Positions 22,898 through 30,676 of a stretch of DNA of 34,321 nt are shown in pieces. The notes beneath the pieces were generated by a model. The model did not search any database. It was not told where the DNA came from and saw only the letters and a list, made by a program, of their open reading frames with translations. Source of the DNA: Cytophagales bacterium. Its GTDB lineage: Bacteria; Bacteroidota; Bacteroidia; Cytophagales; MED-G16. The translations under genes were made by a program, and so were the position numbers. The stretch covers positions 1 to 34,321 of the forward strand of contig JAPYTU010000008.1 in NCBI GenBank assembly GCA_029940715.1, given 5' to 3'. Position 1 is the stretch's first letter. Each line of letters starts with the position of its first letter.

Positions 22898-24554
22898 TTA
22901 ATATATATAGAAAATAAGATATACTACAAGTTAATAAAGTTCCTATAAAATTAAACCACAAGTAACCAATTGAATCGCCTTGATTAAAATAAATAATCAA
23001 AACAATAGTTTGAGATAAAATTGCACCTATAAATACATTATTAGATTTTATTTTTTTATTAAAAAAAGCAACTAAAAATATTCCCAAGACATTTCCATAA
23101 AGTAAAGAGGCAACTATGTTAATTGATTCAATTAAGTTTTCTTTTTGAACAAAAAATAATGAAAACAGAATTGCTATAACTCCCCATATAAAATTGAAGA
23201 ATTTAGAAATGATTACATCATTTTTAGTAAAAACATCTGATTTAAAAAATCTTTTATAAATATCAATAGTTGTTATAGCTGATAACGCACTAATTTCTGC
23301 TGATGTAGAACTCATAGCAGCAGAAAAAATTACTGCTATTAAAAAGCCAATTAAACCTATTGGTAGATAATCTAAAATAAACGTTAAAAATATAAAATCT
23401 GATTCTGGCTTTTTCATAATATATCCATTTGCTACAACCTCAGATTCGAAATTCTTTCGATTCATATCTAAATCGTTATTTAATTCAATAATTTGCTTAT
23501 TTAGTTTTTCATCTTTAGAGTTATTAAAATAACTATTTAATAATTCCTTTTTCTTTTCAAAAATTAAAGTATTTTCTTTCTCATAGTTTTCAATTAAAGA
23601 ATTATCAATAGATTTTTGATAACTTAAAAGACTCTTGTTAAAATTAAGGGGAGGTTGATTTAAAGAATAAAAAACAAATAATAATAGTCCAATAAAAAGT
23701 ATAAAAAATTGTAAAGGTATTTTCATAAATGCATTGAATATTAAACCCATTTGACTTTCTTTAATATTTTTACCATTTATATATCTTGATACCTGTGATT
23801 GATCTGTACCAAAATAAGATAACGATAGGAAAAATCCGCCAAATAAACCCGACCAAATGGTATACTTTTCTGAAAAATCAAAAGATAAATTAATTGCATT
23901 ATTTTTATCAAATAAACCCATTAATTGTAATGAATTGTAAAACGAAATATCTTTGAGTATAAAATTTAAAAGAAATGTAAATAATACAATTAATCCAATA
24001 AAAATAATTGTCATTTGATATTTGTGAGTTAAACTGACTGCCCTACTACCCCCAACTACTGTATACAAAATAATTAATGATCCAACTAATATTACAGTAA
24101 TGGTTAGATCCCATCCTAAAATAGTTGTTAAAATTATTGATGGAGCATAAATTGTAATTCCAGCTTGCAAACCTCTTTGCATTAAAAAAAATAAAGATGT
24201 AAGGAGTCTAACTTTATAATCAAACCTTGTCTCAAGGTATTCATATGCTGTATAAACATTTGACTTATAATAAATTGGAACAAAAATTAAAGAAACTATA
24301 ATAAGTGCAATTGGCAAACCAAGATAATTTTGAATAAAACTCATACCTTCAACATAACCTTGTCCTGGAGTCGATAAAAATGTAATTGCACTAGCTTGAG
24401 TAGCCATTACTGATAAACCTATTGTTCTCCAGTTTGCCGATTTATTACCTAAAATGTAAGATTTTAAATTTTTATTAGAATAATTTTTATATGTACTATA
24501 TAATGATATACTTAATAAAGTGAAGGAAAGTATAAATAAATCAATATTTGACAT
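22869..24554 (-). CDS. Sodium:solute symporter (SSS family)
   Basis: A 561-residue polytopic permease of the SSS family (about 13-14 helices), importing a solute with Na+. Family marks are ATQASAITFLSTPGQGY near 51-67, GGSRAVSLTHKYQM near 168-181 and IAVIFSAAMSSTSAEISALSA near 405-425 (Na+-site Ser/Thr). A hydrophilic insert of about 80 residues (300-383), rich in Lys, Glu and Asn and probably helical, interrupts the membrane part, as in some Bacteroidota SSS proteins. The start overlaps by one base (TAATG) the stop of a 28-codon membrane peptide gene, and the end overlaps the next gene by 29 bases. Solute unknown. Confidence 0.92.
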   Translation of the reverse strand: MSNIDLFILSFTLLSISLYSTYKNYSNKNLKSYILGNKSANWRTIGLSVMATQASAITFLSTPGQGYVEGMSFIQNYLGLPIALIIVSLIFVPIYYKSNVYTAYEYLETRFDYKVRLLTSLFFLMQRGLQAGITIYAPSIILTTILGWDLTITVILVGSLIILYTVVGGSRAVSLTHKYQMTIIFIGLIVLFTFLLNFILKDISFYNSLQLMGLFDKNNAINLSFDFSEKYTIWSGLFGGFFLSLSYFGTDQSQVSRYINGKNIKESQMGLIFNAFMKIPLQFFILFIGLLLFVFYSLNQPPLNFNKSLLSYQKSIDNSLIENYEKENTLIFEKKKELLNSYFNNSKDEKLNKQIIELNNDLDMNRKNFESEVVANGYIMKKPESDFIFLTFILDYLPIGLIGFLIAVIFSAAMSSTSAEISALSAITTIDIYKRFFKSDVFTKNDVIISKFFNFIWGVIAILFSLFFVQKENLIESINIVASLLYGNVLGIFLVAFFNKKIKSNNVFIGAILSQTIVLIIYFNQGDSIGYLWFNFIGTLLTCSISYFLYILNENINNSTK

Positions 24555-24640
24555 TAAACAATCTTAGTAAAAAACAATAAAAAAAGTATATATAATATAA
24601 GTGCTATAATTATTTTAAAATGTGTTTTATTTAAGTCCAT
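24554..24640 (-). CDS. Tiny membrane peptide coupled to the SSS symporter
   Basis: ATG (24640) to TAA encodes 28 residues: MDLNKTHFK, about 16 hydrophobic residues (IIIALILYILFLLFF) and TKIV, i.e. one membrane helix with basic ends. Its stop shares one base with the start codon of the SSS gene (TAATG), the same coupling geometry seen at 1998 and 14292 in this window. Very small accessory peptides encoded next to symporters are known (for example a small-accessory-protein family near SSS transporters, and YhdT before PanF in E. coli), so a partner role is plausible. It has no recognised homology and rests on the coupling and the layout. Confidence 0.55.
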   Translation of the reverse strand: MDLNKTHFKIIIALILYILFLLFFTKIV

Positions 24641-24693
24641 TATTTTAAAATTAATGAAATAGATATTTATAATATAATGATTAATTTATTTAA

Positions 24694-25854
24694 TTAAATA
24701 ATATCTGAATAATATGATTTAATAGTATTTCTTAAATTATAATTTAACGACATGGTTTTACCATAAGCTCCACAAGAATATATTCTAAATATATCATTCC
24801 TTTTTGAAAATGGTAATTTTATATTTTTTAAAAAAATATCTGAAGATTCACACAATGGACCAACAACATCATACTTTTTAAAAGTACTTTCAATAGAAGT
24901 TAAGTTTGATATTTTGTGATAGCTATTGTATAAAGCTGGTCTAATTAACTCAGTCATTCCTGCATCTAGTATAACATAATTTTTGTCATATGATTTTTTT
25001 GTAAATAATACTCTAGATATCAGATTACCACATTGCCCTACTAATGATCTTCCCAATTCAACATAAATTTTTTGATTTTTTAATAAAATGATATTCTTTT
25101 TATAAACATTAAAATATTCGCTAAAATTAGGAATATAATTTTTTTCTGGATTGTTATAATCTATAGGTAAACCACCACCTACGTTGATATGATTTAATAA
25201 TATACCATAATCAAATATTTTCTTGTTTGTTGTATTAGCTATTTTACATAATTTATCAAACACTTTAAAATTTGTTATTTGTGATCCTAAATGAAAATGT
25301 ATACCAACTAGATTTATATTATCTAAAGATTTTAACAAAATTAAAATGTCGTCTACATCATTTATATCAATACCAAATTTATTTTTTTTAGTACCAGTGG
25401 TAATATTCTTGTGTGTTTTTGATTCAATATTTGGATTAAGTCTTAAAGCAATATTTGATGTAACTAATGATTTTTTTGAAATATCATTGATTACTTGAAT
25501 TTCTTGAATTGACTCACAATTAAAACAAGAAATTTTACTATTAATAGAATATTCAATTTCTTTGTCAGTTTTTCCTACTCCGGCAAAAACAATATCTTTA
25601 TTATCAAACCCCTCCTCAATGGCTTTTTTTACTTCATTTCCACTAACAGCATCAATCCCTATACCATGATTTCTTATAAGATATAATAATTTAGAATTTG
25701 TATTAGCTTTAATAGCATAGTGAACTTTAAAAATTTTAGAATTTGCTTCTATTATTAACTTTTCTAAAGTCTCTGATAAAATGTTTAAATCGTAATAATA
25801 AAATGGGGTATCGATTGTTTTAAAAGAATCAATTATATCATTATTGAACACCAA
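24694..25854 (-). CDS. lysA: Diaminopimelate decarboxylase
   Basis: A 386-residue fold-type-III PLP enzyme that converts meso-diaminopimelate to lysine, the last step of lysine synthesis. PLP binds Lys49 in VHYAIKANTN. The barrel domain has GIHFHLGSQI near 187-196 and the phosphate-binding NVGGGLP near 223-229. The C-terminal beta domain has LCESSD (Cys of the partner active site) and SCGAYGKTMSLNYN. Residues match LysA rather than ornithine or arginine decarboxylases. The start lies five bases after the stop of rplT, so it is probably read with the infC-rpmI-rplT genes, an uncommon but credible arrangement in a compact genome. Confidence 0.9.
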   Translation of the reverse strand: MVFNNDIIDSFKTIDTPFYYYDLNILSETLEKLIIEANSKIFKVHYAIKANTNSKLLYLIRNHGIGIDAVSGNEVKKAIEEGFDNKDIVFAGVGKTDKEIEYSINSKISCFNCESIQEIQVINDISKKSLVTSNIALRLNPNIESKTHKNITTGTKKNKFGIDINDVDDILILLKSLDNINLVGIHFHLGSQITNFKVFDKLCKIANTTNKKIFDYGILLNHINVGGGLPIDYNNPEKNYIPNFSEYFNVYKKNIILLKNQKIYVELGRSLVGQCGNLISRVLFTKKSYDKNYVILDAGMTELIRPALYNSYHKISNLTSIESTFKKYDVVGPLCESSDIFLKNIKLPFSKRNDIFRIYSCGAYGKTMSLNYNLRNTIKSYYSDII

Positions 25855-25859
25855 TTTTT

Positions 25860-26204
25860 TTAACTAATAGTTTTAATGATTTTCTTGAAAGATTCAGGGT
25901 CGTTCATGGCAATATCAGCCAAAACCTTTCTATTTAAAGTGATATTTGACTTTTTTAACTTATCCATAAAATCAGAGTATGAAATTCCCCCTACTCTTAC
26001 AGCAGCATTTATTCTTTGAATCCACAAACTTCTAATTTCTCTTTTTTTTGTTTTTCTATGAATATAAGAATACTGTAACGCTTTTTCTACAGCATTCTTT
26101 GTAACTGTCCATACATTTTTTCTTCTTCCAAAGTAGCCCTTTGCTAATTTAAAAATTTTTTTCTTTCTGTTTTTTGCTGCTACATTGTTTCTTGATCTTG
26201 GCAT
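25860..26204 (-). CDS. rplT: 50S ribosomal protein L20
   Basis: A 114-residue ribosomal protein. It starts [30 protein letters not shown], with the basic N-terminal extension that penetrates 23S rRNA, and continues with [25 protein letters not shown], the globular rRNA-binding domain. The length matches the family (about 115). It has no interrupted or missing segment. It follows rpmI by 10 bases in the conserved infC-rpmI-rplT order. In other bacteria L20 represses this operon by binding the mRNA; no such leader can be recognised here. Confidence 0.98.
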   Translation of the reverse strand: MPRSRNNVAAKNRKKKIFKLAKGYFGRRKNVWTVTKNAVEKALQYSYIHRKTKKREIRSLWIQRINAAVRVGGISYSDFMDKLKKSNITLNRKVLADIAMNDPESFKKIIKTIS

Positions 26205-26214
26205 AATTATAAAT

Positions 26215-26403
26215 TTATATCATTCTTTCAATATTCTTTTTGTCAGATTTATGAACTAATGAAGAGTTTGTTAAATTTCTTTTTTGTTTAGTTTCTTTTT
26301 TAGTTAAAATATGATTTTTAAATGCATTTTTTCTTTTAATCTTTCCAGATCCAGTCAATTTAAATCTTTTTTTAGCTCCTGATTTAGTTTTTACTTTTGG
26401 CAT
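26215..26403 (-). CDS. rpmI: 50S ribosomal protein L35
   Basis: A 62-residue basic ribosomal protein starting [24 protein letters not shown], the family signature, and continuing with [19 protein letters not shown], with about 64 being the usual length. It lies between infC (4 bases upstream) and rplT (10 bases downstream), the conserved order. The start has no Shine-Dalgarno, unlike infC. Confidence 0.98.
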   Translation of the reverse strand: MPKVKTKSGAKKRFKLTGSGKIKRKNAFKNHILTKKETKQKRNLTNSSLVHKSDKKNIERMI

Positions 26404-26407
26404 ATAA

Positions 26408-26953
26408 TTATTTTTTTGGTGATAACATTAAAAACATTCTTTTTCCTTCAAGTTTAGGTAACTCTTCAACATTTGCTATATCCTCAAGAGCTTGTGCTAA
26501 TTTTAGTAATAGAATTTCTCCTCTTTCTTTAAAAACAATCGTTCTACCATAAAAATGAACATACGCTTTAACTTTAGCACCACTTTCTAAAAATTTTATT
26601 GCATGTTTTAATTTAAAATTAAAATCATGTTCATCGGTATTTGGACCGAATCTAATTTCTTTTAAAACCATTTTTTGTGCATTAGACCTTATAGATTTTT
26701 GTTTCTTTTTTTGTGTGTATTTGAATTTTGAATAATCAATAATTTTACACACTGGAGGATCAATATTTGGTGAAATTTCAACAAGATCTAATCCAAGTCT
26801 TTCTGCCATAGCTTTTGCCTGGTGTAACGGATAAACATTTACTTCAACATTATCACCTACAACCCTAACTTTACTAGAAGTAATTTTATCATTAATTTTA
26901 TACTTCTCTTGTGGTCTATTCCAGGTTCTTTTTTTTCTATTTATTCTAATAAT
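26408..26953 (-). CDS. infC: Translation initiation factor IF-3, probable ATT start
   Basis: IF-3 keeps ribosomal subunits apart and checks the start codon. An ATG-based reading begins only at 26809 and gives 133 residues that lack most of the N-terminal domain. The same frame is open upstream and encodes a proper N-domain ([20 protein letters not shown], then [36 protein letters not shown]), with no ATG, GTG or TTG in it. It begins at two adjacent ATT codons (26953 and 26950) just after AAAAGGAGGT (26967-26958). That gives 181 or 180 residues; E. coli IF-3 has 180 and starts at AUU. I use 26953; 26950 is equally possible. The C-domain [20 protein letters not shown] and [11 protein letters not shown] are intact. 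Rare starts let IF-3 autoregulate. Confidence 0.9.
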   Translation of the reverse strand: MIRINRKKRTWNRPQEKYKINDKITSSKVRVVGDNVEVNVYPLHQAKAMAERLGLDLVEISPNIDPPVCKIIDYSKFKYTQKKKQKSIRSNAQKMVLKEIRFGPNTDEHDFNFKLKHAIKFLESGAKVKAYVHFYGRTIVFKERGEILLLKLAQALEDIANVEELPKLEGKRMFLMLSPKK

Positions 26954-26957
26954 TCTT

Positions 26958-26967
26958 ACCTCCTTTT
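26958..26967 (-). promoter_or_regulatory. Strong Shine-Dalgarno before infC
   Basis: AAAAGGAGGT on the minus strand, 4-5 bases before the first ATT and 7-8 before the second. Nearly all other starts here have only A/T upstream, as expected in Flavobacteriia whose ribosomes sequester the anti-Shine-Dalgarno. This makes the site exceptional, and it decides the infC start. Confidence 0.75.
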
Positions 26968-27018
26968 AAAATATCTGCAAATATCTTAATATTTTATATA
27001 AATAAAAGTAAATCATAA

Positions 27019-28962
27019 TTATTTTGTATGATTTAATATTTCAACATTTAAAATATTTTCCAATTCAATTAATGACATTTTACCAATGTCTCCTTCTCCT
27101 TTTTTTCTAACAGATAATTTAGTTGAATTCATTTCATTTTCACCTACAATAATCATGTAAGGAATTTTCATTACTTCAGCATCTCTTATTTTTTTTGAAA
27201 TTTTTTCTACCCTCTTATCTAATGAACATCTAAATCCATTTTTACTTAGTTTATCATAAACACCAAATGCATAATTATTGACTTTGTCATTTATAGGTAA
27301 AATAATTAATTGTTTAGGGGCTAACCACAAAGGAAAATTACCCTCACAATGTTCAGTTAAAATTGCTATAAACCTTTCCATAGATCCAAATGGTGCTCTA
27401 TGAATTAAAACCGGTCTATCCTTTTTATTATTTTTATTAATAAAATTTAAATTAAAACGTTTAGGTAATTGATAATCTACCTGAACTGTGCCTAATTGCC
27501 ATTCTCTATCTAATGAATCATTAACTATAAAATCAATTTTTGGGCCATAAAAAGCTGCTTCACCATAAACTATATTAGCTTCAATTGATTTTTCTTTTAT
27601 TGCCTCAACTAAATCATTTTCTGCAATATCCCACAATTTACTATCACCAATATATTTATCATGATTTTTTTTATCTCTTAATGATACCTGAACTTTATAG
27701 TTATCAAATAAAAGTGCTTTAAAAACTTTTATTATAAGATTCATAACATTAATTACTTCAGACTTAACTTGATCAATTGTACAAAAAATATGTGCGTCAT
27801 CTTGTGTAAAACCCCTTACTCGTGTCATTCCATGTAATTCACCACTTTTTTCATATCTATAAACCGTACCAAATTCGGCTATTCTAATAGGTAACTCTTT
27901 ATACGAATGAGGTTTAAAATTAAAAATTTCACAATGATGTGGACAATTCATTGGTTTTAATAAAAATTCATCATTATCACTAGGAACTTTAATAGGTTGA
28001 AAAGAGGATTCTCCATACTTTTCATAATGACCAGATGTTACGTACAATTCTTTAGAACCTATATGCGGAGTTGAAACATGTTCATAACCTAAATTAATTT
28101 GTTCATTCCTCATGAAATTCATTAAATTTTCTCTAATAATATTTCCATTGGGTAACCACATAGGTAAACCCTGACCTACTTTATCGCTGAAAAAATATAA
28201 ATCAAGATCTTTACCTAATTTTCTATGATCTCTCTTTTTTGCTTCTTCAAGTTTTAATAGATAATTATCCAATTCTTTTTGTTTTGGAAAGGTGATAGCA
28301 TATAGTCTTGTTAATTGTTTATTTTTTTCATCTCCCCTCCAGTAAGCACCTGCAATGTTTAAAATTTTCACAGCTTTAACAAAAGAAGTATTTGGAATAT
28401 GAGGTCCTTTACATAAATCAATAAAATTACCTTGTTTATAAAAAGTAATTTCACCATCATTTAAATCTTTTAATAAATCCAGTTTTAAATTATCAGATTT
28501 ATTATCAAAATATTTTATAGCATCAGCTTTAGATATTTCTTCTCTTACGTATTCAGATTTGGTTCTGGATAATTCTATAATTTTATTTTCAATTTTTTCT
28601 AAATCAATTTTTGATGTATCATATTTATCAAAATCAATATCATAATAAAACCCATTAGCAATTGATGGTCCTATACCGAATTTTACTCCTGGGTATATAC
28701 TTTCAATAGCTTCAGCGAGTAAATGAGCTGAGGAATGCCAAAATGTAGATTTTCCCATATCATCATCCCAACTATAAAATTTTATTTTACAATCATTTAA
28801 TATTTTATATGATAAATCAACTACTTGATCATCAAGAGATGCAACTAAGGTTTTTTTAAATAAACTATTACTTATTGTTTTAAGAATTTCTAAACACGTG
28901 ATTCCTACTTTATAAGATTTTACTGATGCATCAGGGAACTCGATTTTTATAGATTTAATCAT
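27019..28962 (-). CDS. thrS: Threonine--tRNA ligase
   Basis: A 647-residue class-II aminoacyl-tRNA synthetase that charges tRNA-Thr. The domains in order are an N-terminal TGS domain (1-63), an editing domain (about 65-230) with HSSAHLLAEA near 74-83 and LCKGPHI, a catalytic core with zinc ligands in MNCPHHCEIF near 335-344 and GMTRVRGFTQDDAHIFC near 372-388, motif 3 HRAPFGSMERF near 525-535, and an anticodon-binding domain (about 545-640). Length matches the usual 640. All key motifs are present. It lies 65 bases upstream of infC, the arrangement found in many bacteria, and 32 bases after a nitroreductase gene. No T-box or operator stem is visible in the short upstream gap. Confidence 0.97.
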   Translation of the reverse strand: MIKSIKIEFPDASVKSYKVGITCLEILKTISNSLFKKTLVASLDDQVVDLSYKILNDCKIKFYSWDDDMGKSTFWHSSAHLLAEAIESIYPGVKFGIGPSIANGFYYDIDFDKYDTSKIDLEKIENKIIELSRTKSEYVREEISKADAIKYFDNKSDNLKLDLLKDLNDGEITFYKQGNFIDLCKGPHIPNTSFVKAVKILNIAGAYWRGDEKNKQLTRLYAITFPKQKELDNYLLKLEEAKKRDHRKLGKDLDLYFFSDKVGQGLPMWLPNGNIIRENLMNFMRNEQINLGYEHVSTPHIGSKELYVTSGHYEKYGESSFQPIKVPSDNDEFLLKPMNCPHHCEIFNFKPHSYKELPIRIAEFGTVYRYEKSGELHGMTRVRGFTQDDAHIFCTIDQVKSEVINVMNLIIKVFKALLFDNYKVQVSLRDKKNHDKYIGDSKLWDIAENDLVEAIKEKSIEANIVYGEAAFYGPKIDFIVNDSLDREWQLGTVQVDYQLPKRFNLNFINKNNKKDRPVLIHRAPFGSMERFIAILTEHCEGNFPLWLAPKQLIILPINDKVNNYAFGVYDKLSKNGFRCSLDKRVEKISKKIRDAEVMKIPYMIIVGENEMNSTKLSVRKKGEGDIGKMSLIELENILNVEILNHTK

Positions 28963-28994
28963 AATAATAATTCAATAAAATATTTTAAATAAAA

Positions 28995-29768
28995 TTATAC
29001 TTCTTTAATAAATAAATCATTATCAAATCTTAATTGCTTTCCATAAACACCTTCATTTTCTCTTTTACCCGTTCCAATAGCCATACAGATTTGTGCTTTT
29101 CTAGGTAGATTTAGAATTTTTTTCATTCTTGTTGAGTCTAAACCTTCCATTGGACAACTATCAAATCCATATGCTCTCATTGACAACATAAAGTTTTGAC
29201 AAGCTAAAGCTGTTGTTTTTTGAGACCAAACTTTCATATCAGAAAATGAACTAGGTTCTCTTGGAATTACTTTAAAAATACCAATTATGTTCACAATTAT
29301 CTTTTTAATAAACCCTAGTATACCTAAAAACCCGTGATTATATGCTAAACTTGTAATTTTAGCATAATAATTATAAACCTCTTTAGGTACATTATTTCTA
29401 GTTTTAAAATAATCTAACATTAATTGATTATTTCTTTTCCAATAGTCAGGTCTAGAAACAAAAACAAATAATTCTTTTGCAGTTGATGCAGCTGGTTGTG
29501 ATAAACATGCTTTTATAACTTTATTTTTTTTCTCCTTATTTTTTATCCAATAAATTTCCCATGTCTGCAAATTTGAAGATGTTGGAGCTTTAAGAGCATT
29601 TTCCATGCATTTTTTAACTATTTTTTCTGGAATTTTATGATCACTGAAAACCCTAACACTTCTCCTTGTATTTATTACTTTATCAAATTCTTCTGAATTA
29701 ATATTAGGAAGTTTTAAATTTAAAGGATTTGGATTTTTAATTCCTGAAAAAACAGTATTATTAGACAT
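28995..29768 (-). CDS. Nitroreductase family protein
   Basis: A 257-residue flavoprotein of the nitroreductase family, using FMN and NAD(P)H; the physiological substrate is unknown. The FMN phosphate-binding start is seen as RRSVRVF near 35-41, with ALKAPTSSNLQTWEIYWI near 58-75, MEGLDSTRMKKIL near 206-218 and a C-terminal IGTGKRENEG. Two extra segments with hydrophobic character near 145-175 (LGILGFIKKIIVNIIGIFKVIP) make it longer than the common 200-220-residue forms and could contact the membrane. It starts 24 bases after the S24-type regulator gene and ends 32 bases before thrS, in the same direction. Whether the repressor controls it is inference. Confidence 0.85.
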   Translation of the reverse strand: MSNNTVFSGIKNPNPLNLKLPNINSEEFDKVINTRRSVRVFSDHKIPEKIVKKCMENALKAPTSSNLQTWEIYWIKNKEKKNKVIKACLSQPAASTAKELFVFVSRPDYWKRNNQLMLDYFKTRNNVPKEVYNYYAKITSLAYNHGFLGILGFIKKIIVNIIGIFKVIPREPSSFSDMKVWSQKTTALACQNFMLSMRAYGFDSCPMEGLDSTRMKKILNLPRKAQICMAIGTGKRENEGVYGKQLRFDNDLFIKEV

Positions 29769-29792
29769 AAATCAAAAATATATAAAAAATAA

Positions 29793-30557
29793 TTATATCT
29801 TATTTTTTATATCATTTATATCTGAATACAAAGCATTTATATGACTTTTTAAAGTATTTAAATCATTATTTGGATTAGGAAAATCTAAACTAAAAAAAGC
29901 TATTCCTTCCCAAACCTCTATAATGTCATTTAAACCTATATTATAAACTTCATAAGACTTATTATCAGAAATTAACTTTAATTCATTTTCTAAAGTTTCA
30001 ACTCTTTTATAAACTATACCGTCATTTTTTGTTAATAAGATATAATTTTTACCATCTTTAATATAATCTAAATTTTCAATATATTTTCCTATTACTATTG
30101 TTCCAGAAGTTAATGGTAACATAGAATCACCTTTAATTTCAAACGCTCTATGAGTGCCACTAAAATTTAAAAATGGCAATTGAAATTTTGGTAATTGTTC
30201 AATAAATTCAAAATCTGAATAGGAATTTAGATATCCAGCAGATGCTTTTTGATTAATTAATTCAATATTTTCATCACCTGAATTATCAACAGTTATTGAT
30301 AATACCTTTACTTTTTGATTTTCATTTCTTTTATAATTTTTTTCAGATAAAATAGAAACATCTTTTTTAAGTATATTATCTAAAGAAATATTAAATGTAT
30401 CACATATTTTTAATAGGTTATTTAATCTAGGATCTGATCTACCCTCCTCATATGCACCAACTAAAGATCTTTTAATTCCAATTTTTTTTGAAAACATCTC
30501 CTGTGTCCACCCTTTTTTCTTTCTTAAAAATCTTATGTTTTCATTTACTTTAACCAT
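29793..30557 (-). CDS. XRE-type repressor with LexA-like (S24) peptidase domain
   Basis: A 254-residue regulator combining an N-terminal helix-turn-helix (about 5-62, WTQEMFSKKIGIKRSLVGAYEEGRSDP) with a C-terminal S24 domain (about 100-235). The peptidase residues are visible: a cleavage-like ASAGYL around 104-109, nucleophile Ser145 in EIKGDSMLP and Lys184 in IVYKRV, as in LexA, UmuD and phage CI proteins, which self-cleave with RecA-ssDNA. This suggests control by DNA damage or stress, although some Bacteroidota relatives may not cleave. Twin 19-bp dyads immediately upstream suggest autorepression. It heads the long minus-strand gene run and is not accompanied by phage genes. Confidence 0.9.
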   Translation of the reverse strand: MVKVNENIRFLRKKKGWTQEMFSKKIGIKRSLVGAYEEGRSDPRLNNLLKICDTFNISLDNILKKDVSILSEKNYKRNENQKVKVLSITVDNSGDENIELINQKASAGYLNSYSDFEFIEQLPKFQLPFLNFSGTHRAFEIKGDSMLPLTSGTIVIGKYIENLDYIKDGKNYILLTKNDGIVYKRVETLENELKLISDNKSYEVYNIGLNDIIEVWEGIAFFSLDFPNPNNDLNTLKSHINALYSDINDIKNKI

Positions 30558-30561
30558 AATA

Positions 30562-30580
30562 TTACTATAATATATAGTAA
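30562..30580. promoter_or_regulatory. Operator-like dyad 1 upstream of the S24-type repressor
   Basis: TTACTATAATATATAGTAA is a perfect 8-bp inverted repeat around ATA. It ends 4 bases before the repressor's start codon on the minus strand and has a near copy 40 bases upstream. Confidence 0.75.
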
Positions 30581-30601
30581 ATATATAATAAATATTTTTA
30601 A

Positions 30602-30620
30602 TTACTATAATAATTAGTAA
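30602..30620. promoter_or_regulatory. Operator-like dyad 2 upstream of the S24-type repressor
   Basis: TTACTATAATAATTAGTAA matches dyad 1 in 17 of 19 positions and has the same length. Their centres are 40 bp apart (about four helical turns), so two dimers could bind on the same face of the DNA. Confidence 0.75.
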
Positions 30621-30676
30621 TAATACATACCACTTTCAGTGTAAATAGTATTGTGTCTTATTATAAATAAAAATAT

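Noticed and set aside
26408-26809. infC starting at ATG 26809
   Set aside because: It removes most of the IF-3 N-terminal domain, which is encoded in the same open frame upstream and preceded by a strong Shine-Dalgarno.
28963-28994. T-box or attenuator before thrS
   Set aside because: Only 32 AT-rich bases separate thrS from the upstream gene, too short for such a leader.
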